NCBI GenBank assembly: GCA_041752455.1
Contig: JBGSWL010000011.1
Span: 1 to 15,402, forward strand
From: JBGSWL01 sp041752455
GTDB lineage: Bacteria > Pseudomonadota > Alphaproteobacteria > Rhizobiales > Rhizobiaceae
Reading direction: 5' to 3'
Length of the DNA: 15,402 nt
Shown piece by piece: positions 1-7,130 of the stretch. A program made the position numbers and the translations under genes. Each line of letters starts with the position of its first letter. Within the stretch, counting starts at the first letter, position 1. The notes beneath the pieces are model-generated. The model searched no databases, was not told where the DNA came from, and saw only the letters and a list, made by a program, of their open reading frames with translations.

Positions 1-3000
1 ATGCCGGGCCGGACCAGTTGGGTGTAGCGCCCGGGGCGACAGTGACCTTGGACGGCACCGGATCAAGCGATCCCGAAGATGACCAGATCACCTACCTTTG
101 GACGGCGCCGGAGGGCGTCACGCTGTCTGACCCGACAGCGCTGAAGCCGACCTTCACCGCGCCGACGCCCGAGCCGGGCAGCGAAGCCATGACCCTGAAT
201 TTCTCATTGGTGGTCAATGACGGGGAAGCCAGCAGCGAGGCCGACACCGTGCAAGTCACGGTCAAGCAACTGGTTCAAACATTCGTCAAGTTCAATGGTG
301 CCAATCCCATCACTGTGAATGTTGGAGACACTTTCGAAGTCACTGGCAGCGCTTCGGAAAGCAAAGCTAGCATTGAATGGCAGTTTGACGGCCTGGATCG
401 GCTTGGTTTGACTACACATACCGGCATAGCAGAATATTTCGATGGGTGGTTTACAGCGCCAACATCACTGACAAACGGGCTTTCTGAACAGGAATTTGAG
501 ATCAAGGTTACAGCAACATTTGATAGCGGCAATCCTTCGGCCGAGGGAATGTTGAAGGTCATCGTCAAGGGGCCGCTGAAACAAGACCAGACGGTCACCT
601 TCACCAGTGACGAACCAACCAATGCAGTCTTTGGCGGGACCTATGCGCCGACGGCCAAGGCGACGTCAGGGCTTCCAGTGAGCTTGTCCACGGTCAATGC
701 AGGATCGCAAGATGCCGCCGCTTCTCCAAGCCCGGCGCCATCATCTGCTTGCAGTATCAGCAACGGCGTCGTCTCTTTCACCGGCGTCGGCCAATGTACG
801 GTCTATGCCAGCCAATCGGGCGGTGAAAACCACAACCCTGCGCCGCAGGTGACCCAGAGTTTCATGGTCGGCAAGGCGCCGCAGGTCATCTCATTCGACA
901 AGCCTGATGATCGGGTATTCGTGCTGAACGAGATCTTCGACCTCACGGCAACAGGCGGCGATTCCGGTAATCCGGTGACGTTTGGTTCCGGTGGAGACGA
1001 TGCCTGTGCGATCATGGAAGGCTCCACGGTCATGACCATCTCTGCCGGTGTTTGCGAAATCATCGCCGAACAGGATGGTAACGAGAATTATGAGGCAGCC
1101 GAGCCCGTGACCCGGTCATTCTCCATCGGCAAGGCAGAGCAGACCATCGCTTTTGACCAGCCCGCCGACCAGACCTTCGTGGCCGATGGCACGGTTGCCT
1201 TGGCAGCCTCGGGGGGCGCGTCGGGCAATCCCGTGGTGTTCACGTCCGACACCGCCTCCGTCTGCTCGGTTGCAGACGATGTCGCAACCATGCTTTCCGC
1301 CGGCAATTGCACGATCACCGCTAACCAGGATGGTGACGAGACCTACAGTGCGGCTGACCCTGTCAGCCGGTCCTTTGCCATCGGCAAGGCCGCCAACAGC
1401 GTCAGGTTCACGTCTCCGGCACCTTCCCGTGCACAGACCGGTGGCTTGTTCACACCGTCCGCAACCGCCGACTCGGGCCGGACCCCTGTCATCGCCGTCG
1501 ATCCGTCCAGCGACGGCATCTGCTCCATGGCGAGCAGTGACGTGGTGTTCGAGGGTGCCGGCCAATGTATCTTGGTTGCAACCGATGAAGGCGACGACCA
1601 GTACGGCCCTGCCGAGCAAGCCAAGATGAGCTTTGCCATCAATGATCCGCTCGGTATCACGCCATCGGAAGGCGAATTGCCAGCGGCTGTTTTTGCGCTC
1701 TCCTACAGCGTGCAGTTCGCGGGCCATGGCGGTTGCGGCAACCCGACCTTTGCCGTCACCGGCGGCACCTTGCCGGACGGCATGGCATTCACGCCGGATG
1801 GCATGTTGACCGGCACGCCCGGAACCGAGGGCAGCTTTGCCTTCACGGTCACGATGTATGACGGGACCTGCGGCGGGGACAATGCGCGTCAGTCTGCAAG
1901 GTCTGAAAAGGCCAGCATTGACGCCGGTTCAACGATGTCGGCGGAGTACACGATTCTCGTTCTCTCCAATCCGGACTCCGACGCGATTGAAGAGACCGCG
2001 ATGAGCGCATCGGAAGTATCCGCCATCACCTCCGGTGAGGTGATCGTGGATGTCGTCGCCGATGCCGGTGCGGCAGGTTTCACGGACGCGCCGCCGCTTG
2101 TCACAGCCTATGGCCAAACGGGCGCCATGGTCATCATCGGCAAGCAGGCGCGCCTGGCGTCTCCGGGCCATGATGCCATCGACCGGTTGACCGCCGAGGA
2201 GCGCAGGGCGATAGCGGGCCGTTCCGGCGGCAGCATTCCCGGTCTCTTTGCTTACGCCGATGGCGGTGCAGCGGCCGCTGATGCCGTTGACCCTTCGCGG
2301 TTCCAAGGCTGGACGTCGTTGCGCTACACGCATCTGACCACCAGCACGTCCCTGAACAGCCTTGAAGGCGGGCAATGGAACGGCCTCGCCGGCCTCAACA
2401 TCCGCATGAATCCGCAATTGGTCGTCGGTGTGTTCGCCGGATATGAAACGATGCGCTTCGAAGATGCCGGAACGGCCGAGTTCTCGGGCAATGGCTTTAC
2501 GGGGGGGCTTTACGGTCTCTGGCGGCCACAGAACGGCTTGCGCTTCGATGCGCAGATTTCGGCGACCCGGTTGGGCTATGACGCCGAAAGCGGCGGCGTG
2601 ACAGGCGCGTTTGATGCAACCCGCATGATCGCTGCCGGCGGTGTCACCGGGTCGATGAACCTCGGCGCCATGCTGCTGGAGCCGAGCCTGCGCGCTACCG
2701 CCGTATGGGAAAACCAGGACGGCTACACCGACAGTGCCAGCACCGCCCACGACGGTCGCTCATTCCACTTCGGCAAGATCGCGGCAGGCCTCAAGGCCTC
2801 GACCAGGATCGATCTTGGCGAGGGCAGGTCAATTTCGCCCTATGCCGGTGGTTCTCTCGACTATCGCGTCTCCGGCGGCGAAACGACGGCAACGCTTGAG
2901 GCCTTGGACGACTTTTCGGCGACGGTGAGTGCAGGCTTCAACGCAAGGATCAACAAGGCGACCACGCTCGGTTTCGACGCGAATGTTTCCGGGCTTGGCC

Positions 3001-3053
3001 TTGAGGATGTGATGCTCTGGTCGTTGCGTGCAAGGCTTGGCATCGAGTTCTGA
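1..3053 (+). CDS. Autotransporter-like surface protein with PKD/Ig repeats and C-terminal beta-barrel (5' partial)
   Basis: The frame is open from base 3, so the start and any signal peptide lie outside the window. About 1016 residues are visible. In order: a PKD/Ig-like domain (motif VTLDGTGSSDPEDD near the left edge), a second Ig-like segment to about base 570, four related Ig-like repeats (about 573-1646), a putative-Ig (He_PIG-like) domain with LPDGMAFTPDGMLTGTPG at about 1650-1950, a linker, and from about 2295 a region of alternating amphipathic strands ending in LRARLGIEF. A terminal aromatic residue after strand-like segments is typical of autotransporter and other outer-membrane barrels, so the repeats are probably displayed on the cell surface. 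Each of the four repeats carries two cysteines, unusual for an autotransporter passenger. The ligand is unknown; an adhesin role is inference. Insertion-sequence relic A lies 30 bp downstream, with no clear terminator between. Confidence 0.8.
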   Translation, partial: AGPDQLGVAPGATVTLDGTGSSDPEDDQITYLWTAPEGVTLSDPTALKPTFTAPTPEPGSEAMTLNFSLVVNDGEASSEADTVQVTVKQLVQTFVKFNGANPITVNVGDTFEVTGSASESKASIEWQFDGLDRLGLTTHTGIAEYFDGWFTAPTSLTNGLSEQEFEIKVTATFDSGNPSAEGMLKVIVKGPLKQDQTVTFTSDEPTNAVFGGTYAPTAKATSGLPVSLSTVNAGSQDAAASPSPAPSSACSISNGVVSFTGVGQCTVYASQSGGENHNPAPQVTQSFMVGKAPQVISFDKPDDRVFVLNEIFDLTATGGDSGNPVTFGSGGDDACAIMEGSTVMTISAGVCEIIAEQDGNENYEAAEPVTRSFSIGKAEQTIAFDQPADQTFVADGTVALAASGGASGNPVVFTSDTASVCSVADDVATMLSAGNCTITANQDGDETYSAADPVSRSFAIGKAANSVRFTSPAPSRAQTGGLFTPSATADSGRTPVIAVDPSSDGICSMASSDVVFEGAGQCILVATDEGDDQYGPAEQAKMSFAINDPLGITPSEGELPAAVFALSYSVQFAGHGGCGNPTFAVTGGTLPDGMAFTPDGMLTGTPGTEGSFAFTVTMYDGTCGGDNARQSARSEKASIDAGSTMSAEYTILVLSNPDSDAIEETAMSASEVSAITSGEVIVDVVADAGAAGFTDAPPLVTAYGQTGAMVIIGKQARLASPGHDAIDRLTAEERRAIAGRSGGSIPGLFAYADGGAAAADAVDPSRFQGWTSLRYTHLTTSTSLNSLEGGQWNGLAGLNIRMNPQLVVGVFAGYETMRFEDAGTAEFSGNGFTGGLYGLWRPQNGLRFDAQISATRLGYDAESGGVTGAFDATRMIAAGGVTGSMNLGAMLLEPSLRATAVWENQDGYTDSASTAHDGRSFHFGKIAAGLKASTRIDLGEGRSISPYAGGSLDYRVSGGETTATLEALDDFSATVSAGFNARINKATTLGFDANVSGLGLEDVMLWSLRARLGIEF
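573..1646 (+). repeat. Four tandem Ig-like protein repeats in the autotransporter
   Basis: Four units of about 85-100 residues start near bases 573, 870, 1134 and 1389. Each opens with a pattern like Q-x-I/V-x-F, has a central SG-x-PV-type motif, a cysteine pair separated by 14-15 residues, then a Q/D-x-G-(N/D)-x-x-Y/N-x-x-A motif, and closes with SF-x-(V/I)-GKA or similar. Units 2 and 3 are the most alike. The similarity is at protein level with diverged codons, so this is an old duplication. Confidence 0.8.
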
Positions 3054-3083
3054 TGAACGCTTGCGGCAGGGAGAGCGAGGGAA

Positions 3084-3338
3084 CTGTCAGAGAAAACAGG
3101 CCCCTCGCGGGCGAGGGCGGGCTCAAAGCGTTCGGGCACGAGCAAAAGCAGCCCGTTTGGGTGTTTCAAGACGTCGTCCAGTTGATTTCCGTGCAAGTTT
3201 GACCCGGTCTGGCCGATAATTTCCTTCGAAATTTGACCCTGCTGGTTTCCCCCGGTCGGCGCATGGCGGGACAAAGGAGCAGATTGAGCGTGTCGAATTT
3301 CGATGGAAGAACCGGTCAAATTTACCTGGAAATCAACA
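3084..3338 (+). mobile_element. Insertion-sequence relic A: IS6-type left end joined to IS21-type end repeats
   Basis: The unit begins with CTGTCAGAGAAAA, the same sequence that opens relics B and C, and about 90 bp remain similar among the three. From 3181 it changes to IS21-type terminal repeats: GTTGATTTCC...TTTGACCC at 3181-3207 is repeated in degenerate form at 3215-3240, and an inverted copy closes the unit at 3312-3338. The whole 255-bp unit is matched end to end by relic B (6317-6564) in the same orientation. No transposase is encoded. Family assignments come from sequence resemblance, not a database match. Confidence 0.65.
3181..3338. repeat. Inverted IS21-type terminal repeats inside relic A
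   Basis: The left arm at 3181-3207 and the reverse complement of 3312-3338 share the pattern GTTGATTTCC-N5-7-TTTGACC. Multiple subterminal copies of a GATTTCC...TTGACC motif are typical of IS21-family ends. Here only about 100 bp separates the arms, so the istAB genes are gone. Confidence 0.6.
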
Positions 3339-3415
3339 TAGTTCGCGTTGGCCTGACAGCGCCTTTCGGGCGAACAGGCTGATTTCGCAGACGTCGACTG
3401 ACGAGAATGCGAGGC

Positions 3416-3775
3416 TTAAACGTAGCCTTGCACGCGCATGAGATGGATATGCGCGATGGCCGCCATCAGCGCCAGCCGCATGGTTGCGGCCGTCCCGATC
3501 CCGACAATCTGGTCGTCATCGGGTCCACGCAATTCGCGGAAGGTGCATTTCCAGCTCGAATTCGAACGCGGGTTTGCATAACCGTCCAGTGTGATCGCCC
3601 AGCCCGGATAGTGGTCGCCGACAACGCGGATCGCCTCTTCCGTGCTCACAAGCAGGCGGCCAGACAACGTGTCGTCTCCTCCCAGCAAAAATGATATGCG
3701 CGCTGCCAGCGCCGGAACAAAGTCGGCGGACTGTTCCAGTTCGTCCTTCAGACTGCTGATGTCTTCGCCATTCAC
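3416..3775 (-). CDS. Conserved-looking small protein of unknown function, divergent from ppsA
   Basis: A 119-residue soluble protein that I do not recognise. The start is GTG at 3773-3775, because a strong Shine-Dalgarno (AAGGAGGAG on the minus strand) sits about 6 bases upstream and there is no competing ATG. It ends GYV-TAA at 3416. It has an acidic helical N-terminus (MNGEDISSLKDELEQSADFV), a middle with PGWAITLDGY and a WKCTFREL segment, and a helical C-terminus (TAATMRLALMAAIAHI). The layout vaguely recalls the phage ABA-sandwich fold, but this is a weak guess. It shares a 131-bp divergent intergenic region with ppsA. An FNR/FixK-like box there lies at nearly the same distance from both start codons, so the two genes are probably co-induced at low oxygen, and the protein may act in the same stress or energy response. 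The gene is likely real because of the ribosome-binding site and operator. Confidence 0.75.
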   Translation of the reverse strand: MNGEDISSLKDELEQSADFVPALAARISFLLGGDDTLSGRLLVSTEEAIRVVGDHYPGWAITLDGYANPRSNSSWKCTFRELRGPDDDQIVGIGTAATMRLALMAAIAHIHLMRVQGYV

Positions 3776-3780
3776 GATTT

Positions 3781-3791
3781 CTCTCCTCCTT
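3781..3791 (-). promoter_or_regulatory. Ribosome-binding site fixing the GTG start at 3775
   Basis: The reverse complement reads AAGGAGGAGAG, close to perfect anti-16S complementarity, a few bases before GTG at 3773-3775. It decides for the GTG start of the 119-residue protein. Confidence 0.75.
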
Positions 3792-3832
3792 GTGGGCTCG
3801 ACTGGACACTATCAGACACGCCGGTCCGCGTG

Positions 3833-3846
3833 TTGACCCGAATCAA
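3833..3846. promoter_or_regulatory. FNR/FixK-type operator between the small gene and ppsA
   Basis: TTGACCCGAATCAA matches the FNR/FixK/Dnr consensus TTGAT-N4-ATCAA with one mismatch. Its centre (3839.5) lies about 64 bp from the GTG at 3775 and about 67 bp from the ATG at 3907. A class II activator site at -41.5 would place start sites near 3798 (minus) and 3881 (plus), giving plausible 5' leaders of about 23 and 26 nt. On the minus strand a GATAGT -10-like hexamer (3808-3813) fits this spacing. One palindromic site could therefore activate both genes. The plus-strand -10 is weak (GATCAT near 3869). Confidence 0.65.
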
Positions 3847-3906
3847 TGCGCCGCGCTGACCCCGAGCAGATCATCCTCATGACGCAATCCTTGGAGGAGG
3901 GGGCCG

Positions 3907-6339
3907 ATGTCCGCAGTACCAACACTATCCGACCGTCAACATGTCATCTGGTTTGAGGAATTGTCGCGCGGCGACGTCGCGCTTGTCGGGGGAAAGAACT
4001 CGTCGCTCGGTGAAATGGTCCGCCGATTAGGCGAGAAGGGTGTCAGCGTTCCGGGCGGTTTCGCGACCACGGCCGATGCTTTCCGCGCTTATATCGAGCA
4101 CAACGGCCTGAATGCCTTCATTTCTGAGAAGGTTGATGCGTTGGAGAGCGGGCGCATCACGCTACATCAGGCCGGTCAGTCGATCCGTGACGCGATCTTT
4201 GCCGGCCGATGGCCGCAACCGATTGCCGATGCAATTCTCGTCGCCTACCGGGAACTGGGCCGGCGTTCGGGCACAAAAGAGGCGTCTGTCGCGGTTCGCT
4301 CATCAGCTACAGCCGAGGATCTGCCGGAAGCGAGCTTTGCCGGCCAGCAGGAAACCTACCTGAACGTCGTCGGTGATGCGGGGCTCCTGGAGTCCTGCCG
4401 CCGCTGTTATGCCTCCCTCTTTACTGACCGGGCGATCACCTACCGTCGCCTTCAGGGTTTCGACCACACGCAGGTGGCACTGTCGGTCGGCGTTCAGATG
4501 ATGGTGCGATCTGACATTGGCGGATCCGGTGTCCTCTTCTCGATCGACACCGAGAGCGGCTATGACAAGGTGGTACTGATCACCGCCGCCTGGGGCCTCG
4601 GTGAGAATGTCGTGCAGGGAGCCGTCGATCCGGATGAGTACCAAGTCTACAAGCCGTTCCTTGCCGATCCCAAACTCATCCCCATCGTTGAAAAGAAGCG
4701 TGGCGCCAAGGAGATCAAGATGATCTACGGGCGCGGGACCGGCCATGGCGCGCCGCTTACCCGCAATGTCCCGACATCGAAAGCCGAGAGAGCGGCCTTC
4801 GTGCTGAACGACGAGGAAATCCTCGATCTCGCCCGCAAGGCCGTGACAATCGAACAGCACTATGGCCAGCCGATGGACATCGAATGGGCCAAGGACGGTG
4901 AAACCGGCAGACTTTATATCGTTCAGGCGCGGCCAGAGACAGTTCAATCGCGGCGCGGCAATGCCACCATGAAGAGCTACAAGGTGGAGAAGAAGGGCAA
5001 GACGATCCTCAAGGGCCTCTCGGTCGGCGGCGCGGTCGTCACCGGCACGGTCTGCATCATCGAGCATGCGCGCGACATCGACCGATTCATCGACGGGTCC
5101 GTTCTCGTCACGTCGACGACGGACCCGGACTGGGTTCCGATCATGAAACGGGCGTCCGCTATTGTCACCGATCATGGAGGACGCACATCCCATGCGGCCA
5201 TTGTCAGTCGCGAACTTGGCCTTCCCGCTGTTGTTGGGACAGGAAATGCCACTCACGTACTGCACGACCATCAGGATATCACGGTCTCCTGCGCCGAGGG
5301 CGACGAGGGTTACATCTACGAGGGATTCGCCGAGATCGAGGAAACCGAGCTCTCGCTCGACCACGTGCCGGATACCAGAACCGGCATCATGCTCAACATG
5401 GCAAGCCCTTCGACAGCCTTCCGCTGGTGGCGCTTGCCGATCAAGGGCGTGGGCCTGGCGCGCATGGAATTCGTCATCAACAACGTCATCCGTGTGCACC
5501 CGATGGCGCTCGTCCATTTCGACAACCTGAAGGACGAGGCGGCCAGGGACGAAATTGCCTCAATCACGTCCGGTTACGCCGACAAGCGCGACTACTTCGT
5601 CGACAATTTGGCGCGCGGCCTCGCGCGCATCGCGGCACTCGCCTACCCGGATCCGGTCATCATCCGGATGAGCGACTTCAAGACAAACGAATATGCAGAC
5701 CTGCTCGGCGGGCGGCAATTCGAGCCTGTCGAGGAGAATCCGATGATCGGGTTCCGCGGCGCATCGCGTTACTACTCGCCAAACTATCGGGAAGGCTTCG
5801 ATCTTGAATGCCGCGCCATGAAGAAGCTGCGCGAGGAACTGGGCTTCACCAATGTCATCATAATGATCCCTTTCTGCCGCACGATCGAAGAGGCCGACAA
5901 GGTGCTTGGTGTGATGGCCGAAAATGGTTTGAAGCGCGGCGAGGACGGCCTGGAGGTCTATGTGATGTGCGAAATCCCGTCGAACGTCATCATGGCAGAG
6001 GAGTTCTCCGACCGGTTCGACGGCTTTTCCATCGGCTCCAATGACCTGACCCAGCTGACCCTCGGCATCGACCGCGATTCCGGCGAGCTGGCTTCAATAT
6101 TCGACGAACGCAATCCGGCCGTGCTCTGGATGATCCGCGAGGTGGTCAAGCGCGCCCACGGCAAGGGCCGCAAGGTCGGCTTCTGCGGCCAAGCGCCGTC
6201 CAACTCGCCGTCCTTTGCACGGCTGCTGGTGGACGCAGGGATCGACACGATCTCGGTCACGCCGGACAGCTTCCTTGATGTGAAGACGCATGTGGCGGCG
6301 GCGGAAAGCGGAGGTACTGTCAGAGAAAACCGGGCTTGA
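3907..6339 (+). CDS. ppsA: Phosphoenolpyruvate synthase (pyruvate, water dikinase)
   Basis: Converts pyruvate, ATP and water to phosphoenolpyruvate, AMP and phosphate in the cytoplasm, the gluconeogenic step from pyruvate. The 810 residues match the family length (about 790-810; PPDK is longer). The N-terminal ATP-grasp half starts with VALVGGKNSSLGEM (about 25-38) and includes the SVAVRSSATAEDLPEASFAG segment. The swivelling phosphohistidine domain has TDHGGRTSHAAIVSRELG with catalytic His429. The C-terminal PEP/pyruvate barrel carries GFRGASRY, EIPSN, FSIGSNDLTQL and GFCGQAPS with catalytic Cys760. A GGAGGAGG site 6 bases before ATG 3907 supports this start. The upstream FNR/FixK-like box suggests low-oxygen induction. 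The extreme C-terminus is odd: from residue 804 the last codons (TVRENRA) and the stop lie inside relic B, so the native end near HVAAAE was replaced by insertion-sequence DNA. All catalytic parts remain, so the enzyme is probably active. Confidence 0.95.
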   Translation: MSAVPTLSDRQHVIWFEELSRGDVALVGGKNSSLGEMVRRLGEKGVSVPGGFATTADAFRAYIEHNGLNAFISEKVDALESGRITLHQAGQSIRDAIFAGRWPQPIADAILVAYRELGRRSGTKEASVAVRSSATAEDLPEASFAGQQETYLNVVGDAGLLESCRRCYASLFTDRAITYRRLQGFDHTQVALSVGVQMMVRSDIGGSGVLFSIDTESGYDKVVLITAAWGLGENVVQGAVDPDEYQVYKPFLADPKLIPIVEKKRGAKEIKMIYGRGTGHGAPLTRNVPTSKAERAAFVLNDEEILDLARKAVTIEQHYGQPMDIEWAKDGETGRLYIVQARPETVQSRRGNATMKSYKVEKKGKTILKGLSVGGAVVTGTVCIIEHARDIDRFIDGSVLVTSTTDPDWVPIMKRASAIVTDHGGRTSHAAIVSRELGLPAVVGTGNATHVLHDHQDITVSCAEGDEGYIYEGFAEIEETELSLDHVPDTRTGIMLNMASPSTAFRWWRLPIKGVGLARMEFVINNVIRVHPMALVHFDNLKDEAARDEIASITSGYADKRDYFVDNLARGLARIAALAYPDPVIIRMSDFKTNEYADLLGGRQFEPVEENPMIGFRGASRYYSPNYREGFDLECRAMKKLREELGFTNVIIMIPFCRTIEEADKVLGVMAENGLKRGEDGLEVYVMCEIPSNVIMAEEFSDRFDGFSIGSNDLTQLTLGIDRDSGELASIFDERNPAVLWMIREVVKRAHGKGRKVGFCGQAPSNSPSFARLLVDAGIDTISVTPDSFLDVKTHVAAAESGGTVRENRA

Positions 6340-6564
6340 GCGGGCGAGGACGGTTTCGTGACGTTCGGACATGAGCGCGAACAGCCCGATTTGCAGCTTC
6401 AATACTGTTGCTTTCCGAGCAAAACTGTCTTGTCCGGGCCGATAATTTCCATCGAGATTTGACCCTGCTCGTTTCCCCCGGTCGGCGCGGGACGGGACGA
6501 GGGAGCAGATTGAGTGTGTCAAATTTCGATGGACAACCGGTTCGACTAGGCGTGGAAATCAACA
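6317..6564 (+). mobile_element. Insertion-sequence relic B, direct copy of relic A
   Basis: It starts with CTGTCAGAGAAAACCGGGC and follows relic A through the IS6-type left-end block (to about 6400), the GATAATTTCC...TTTGACCCTG motif (6441-6467), the shared TTTCCCCCGGTCGGCGC block and the closing GTGGAAATCAACA (6552-6564). Length is 248 bp against 255 bp in A, in the same orientation. Its left edge overlaps the 3' end of ppsA and supplies that gene's stop codon (6337-6339). It carries no gene. The left IS21-type arm seen at 3181 in A is degraded here. Confidence 0.65.
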
Positions 6565-6675
6565 TTATTGTTACGCCGAGAATATTTTTAAGTGTGAATG
6601 CCGGTTCAATACATGGTGCAATGTGATAGCCTTCATTGGCCTCACCTGTTAAAAAAGCGATGAGGGGAAGACTGC

Positions 6676-7098
6676 ATGAATATTATGAGAATTGTGGCGG
6701 CGACCATGTCGGCTTTTCTATTGGCCGGACCGGCGTCTGCGCAGGATGGCGGCGGCGAGTTCGTCGGCGTCGCGCAGCGCTTTGTTGTAAGCGTTGACGC
6801 GAAGCGGCCCGCACCGGGCAAAGTCGGTCGATCCGTCGGAACAACGCCCAACTCAGAGGCCCCTGTCTCCACGGACGACATCAAACCAAGTCACGGCGAT
6901 GAGGCAGGTTGCATCCGCAGCAACAGCGGAGGCTTTGGTGCCGGAAACATCCTCCCGGGCGGCCACGGCGGCGTCGCCACCAGCGGTGGCGGCGGCGGTA
7001 GCGGCGGTAGTGGAGGAAGCGGTGGTGGCGGTGGAACCCATATCAATCCTCCGGCATCCAGCTGTCCTCCACAGGCCCCGATCCCGATGCCATTCTAG
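6676..7098 (+). CDS. Small secreted glycine-rich protein, function unknown
   Basis: A 140-residue protein with a clear Sec signal peptide: a short basic start (MNIMR), a hydrophobic core (IVAATMSAFLLAG) and an AxA cleavage site GPASA|QDGG after residue 22. The mature part is low in hydrophobic residues. It has a Gly/Ser-rich tract at about 84-120, a proline-rich tail ending PMPF, and two cysteines (79 and 130) that could pair in the periplasm or outside the cell. A purine-rich AGGGGAAG lies 5 bases before ATG 6676. A second in-frame ATG three codons on is possible. It is a lone gene between relics B and C, with AT-rich DNA upstream (about 6561-6600) that may hold its promoter, though I see no clean hexamers. 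No family recognised. The repeat-rich composition makes the ORF less certain, but the signal peptide supports it. Confidence 0.6.
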   Translation: MNIMRIVAATMSAFLLAGPASAQDGGGEFVGVAQRFVVSVDAKRPAPGKVGRSVGTTPNSEAPVSTDDIKPSHGDEAGCIRSNSGGFGAGNILPGGHGGVATSGGGGGSGGSGGSGGGGGTHINPPASSCPPQAPIPMPF

Positions 7099-7130
7099 AG
7101 GTGGCGCGGTTTTTCGTTTGAAATTGGGCT

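Noticed and set aside
1116..1727. 203-codon minus-strand frame, and others opposite the autotransporter gene
   Set aside because: They lie opposite the repeat-bearing coding frame and show no recognisable domain.
3098..3118. CCCTCG-CGGG-CGAGGG hairpin after the autotransporter gene as its terminator
   Set aside because: No T-tract follows and the block is part of the repeated insertion-sequence end; copies B and C do not keep the pairing.
4303..5517. 404-codon minus-strand open frame inside ppsA
   Set aside because: It is antisense to a strongly conserved enzyme and reflects GC-rich codon use; no family motifs.
7084..7116. GCCA...TGGC stem followed by a run of T after the glycine-rich gene
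   Set aside because: A four-base-pair stem overlapping the stop codon is too weak to call a terminator.
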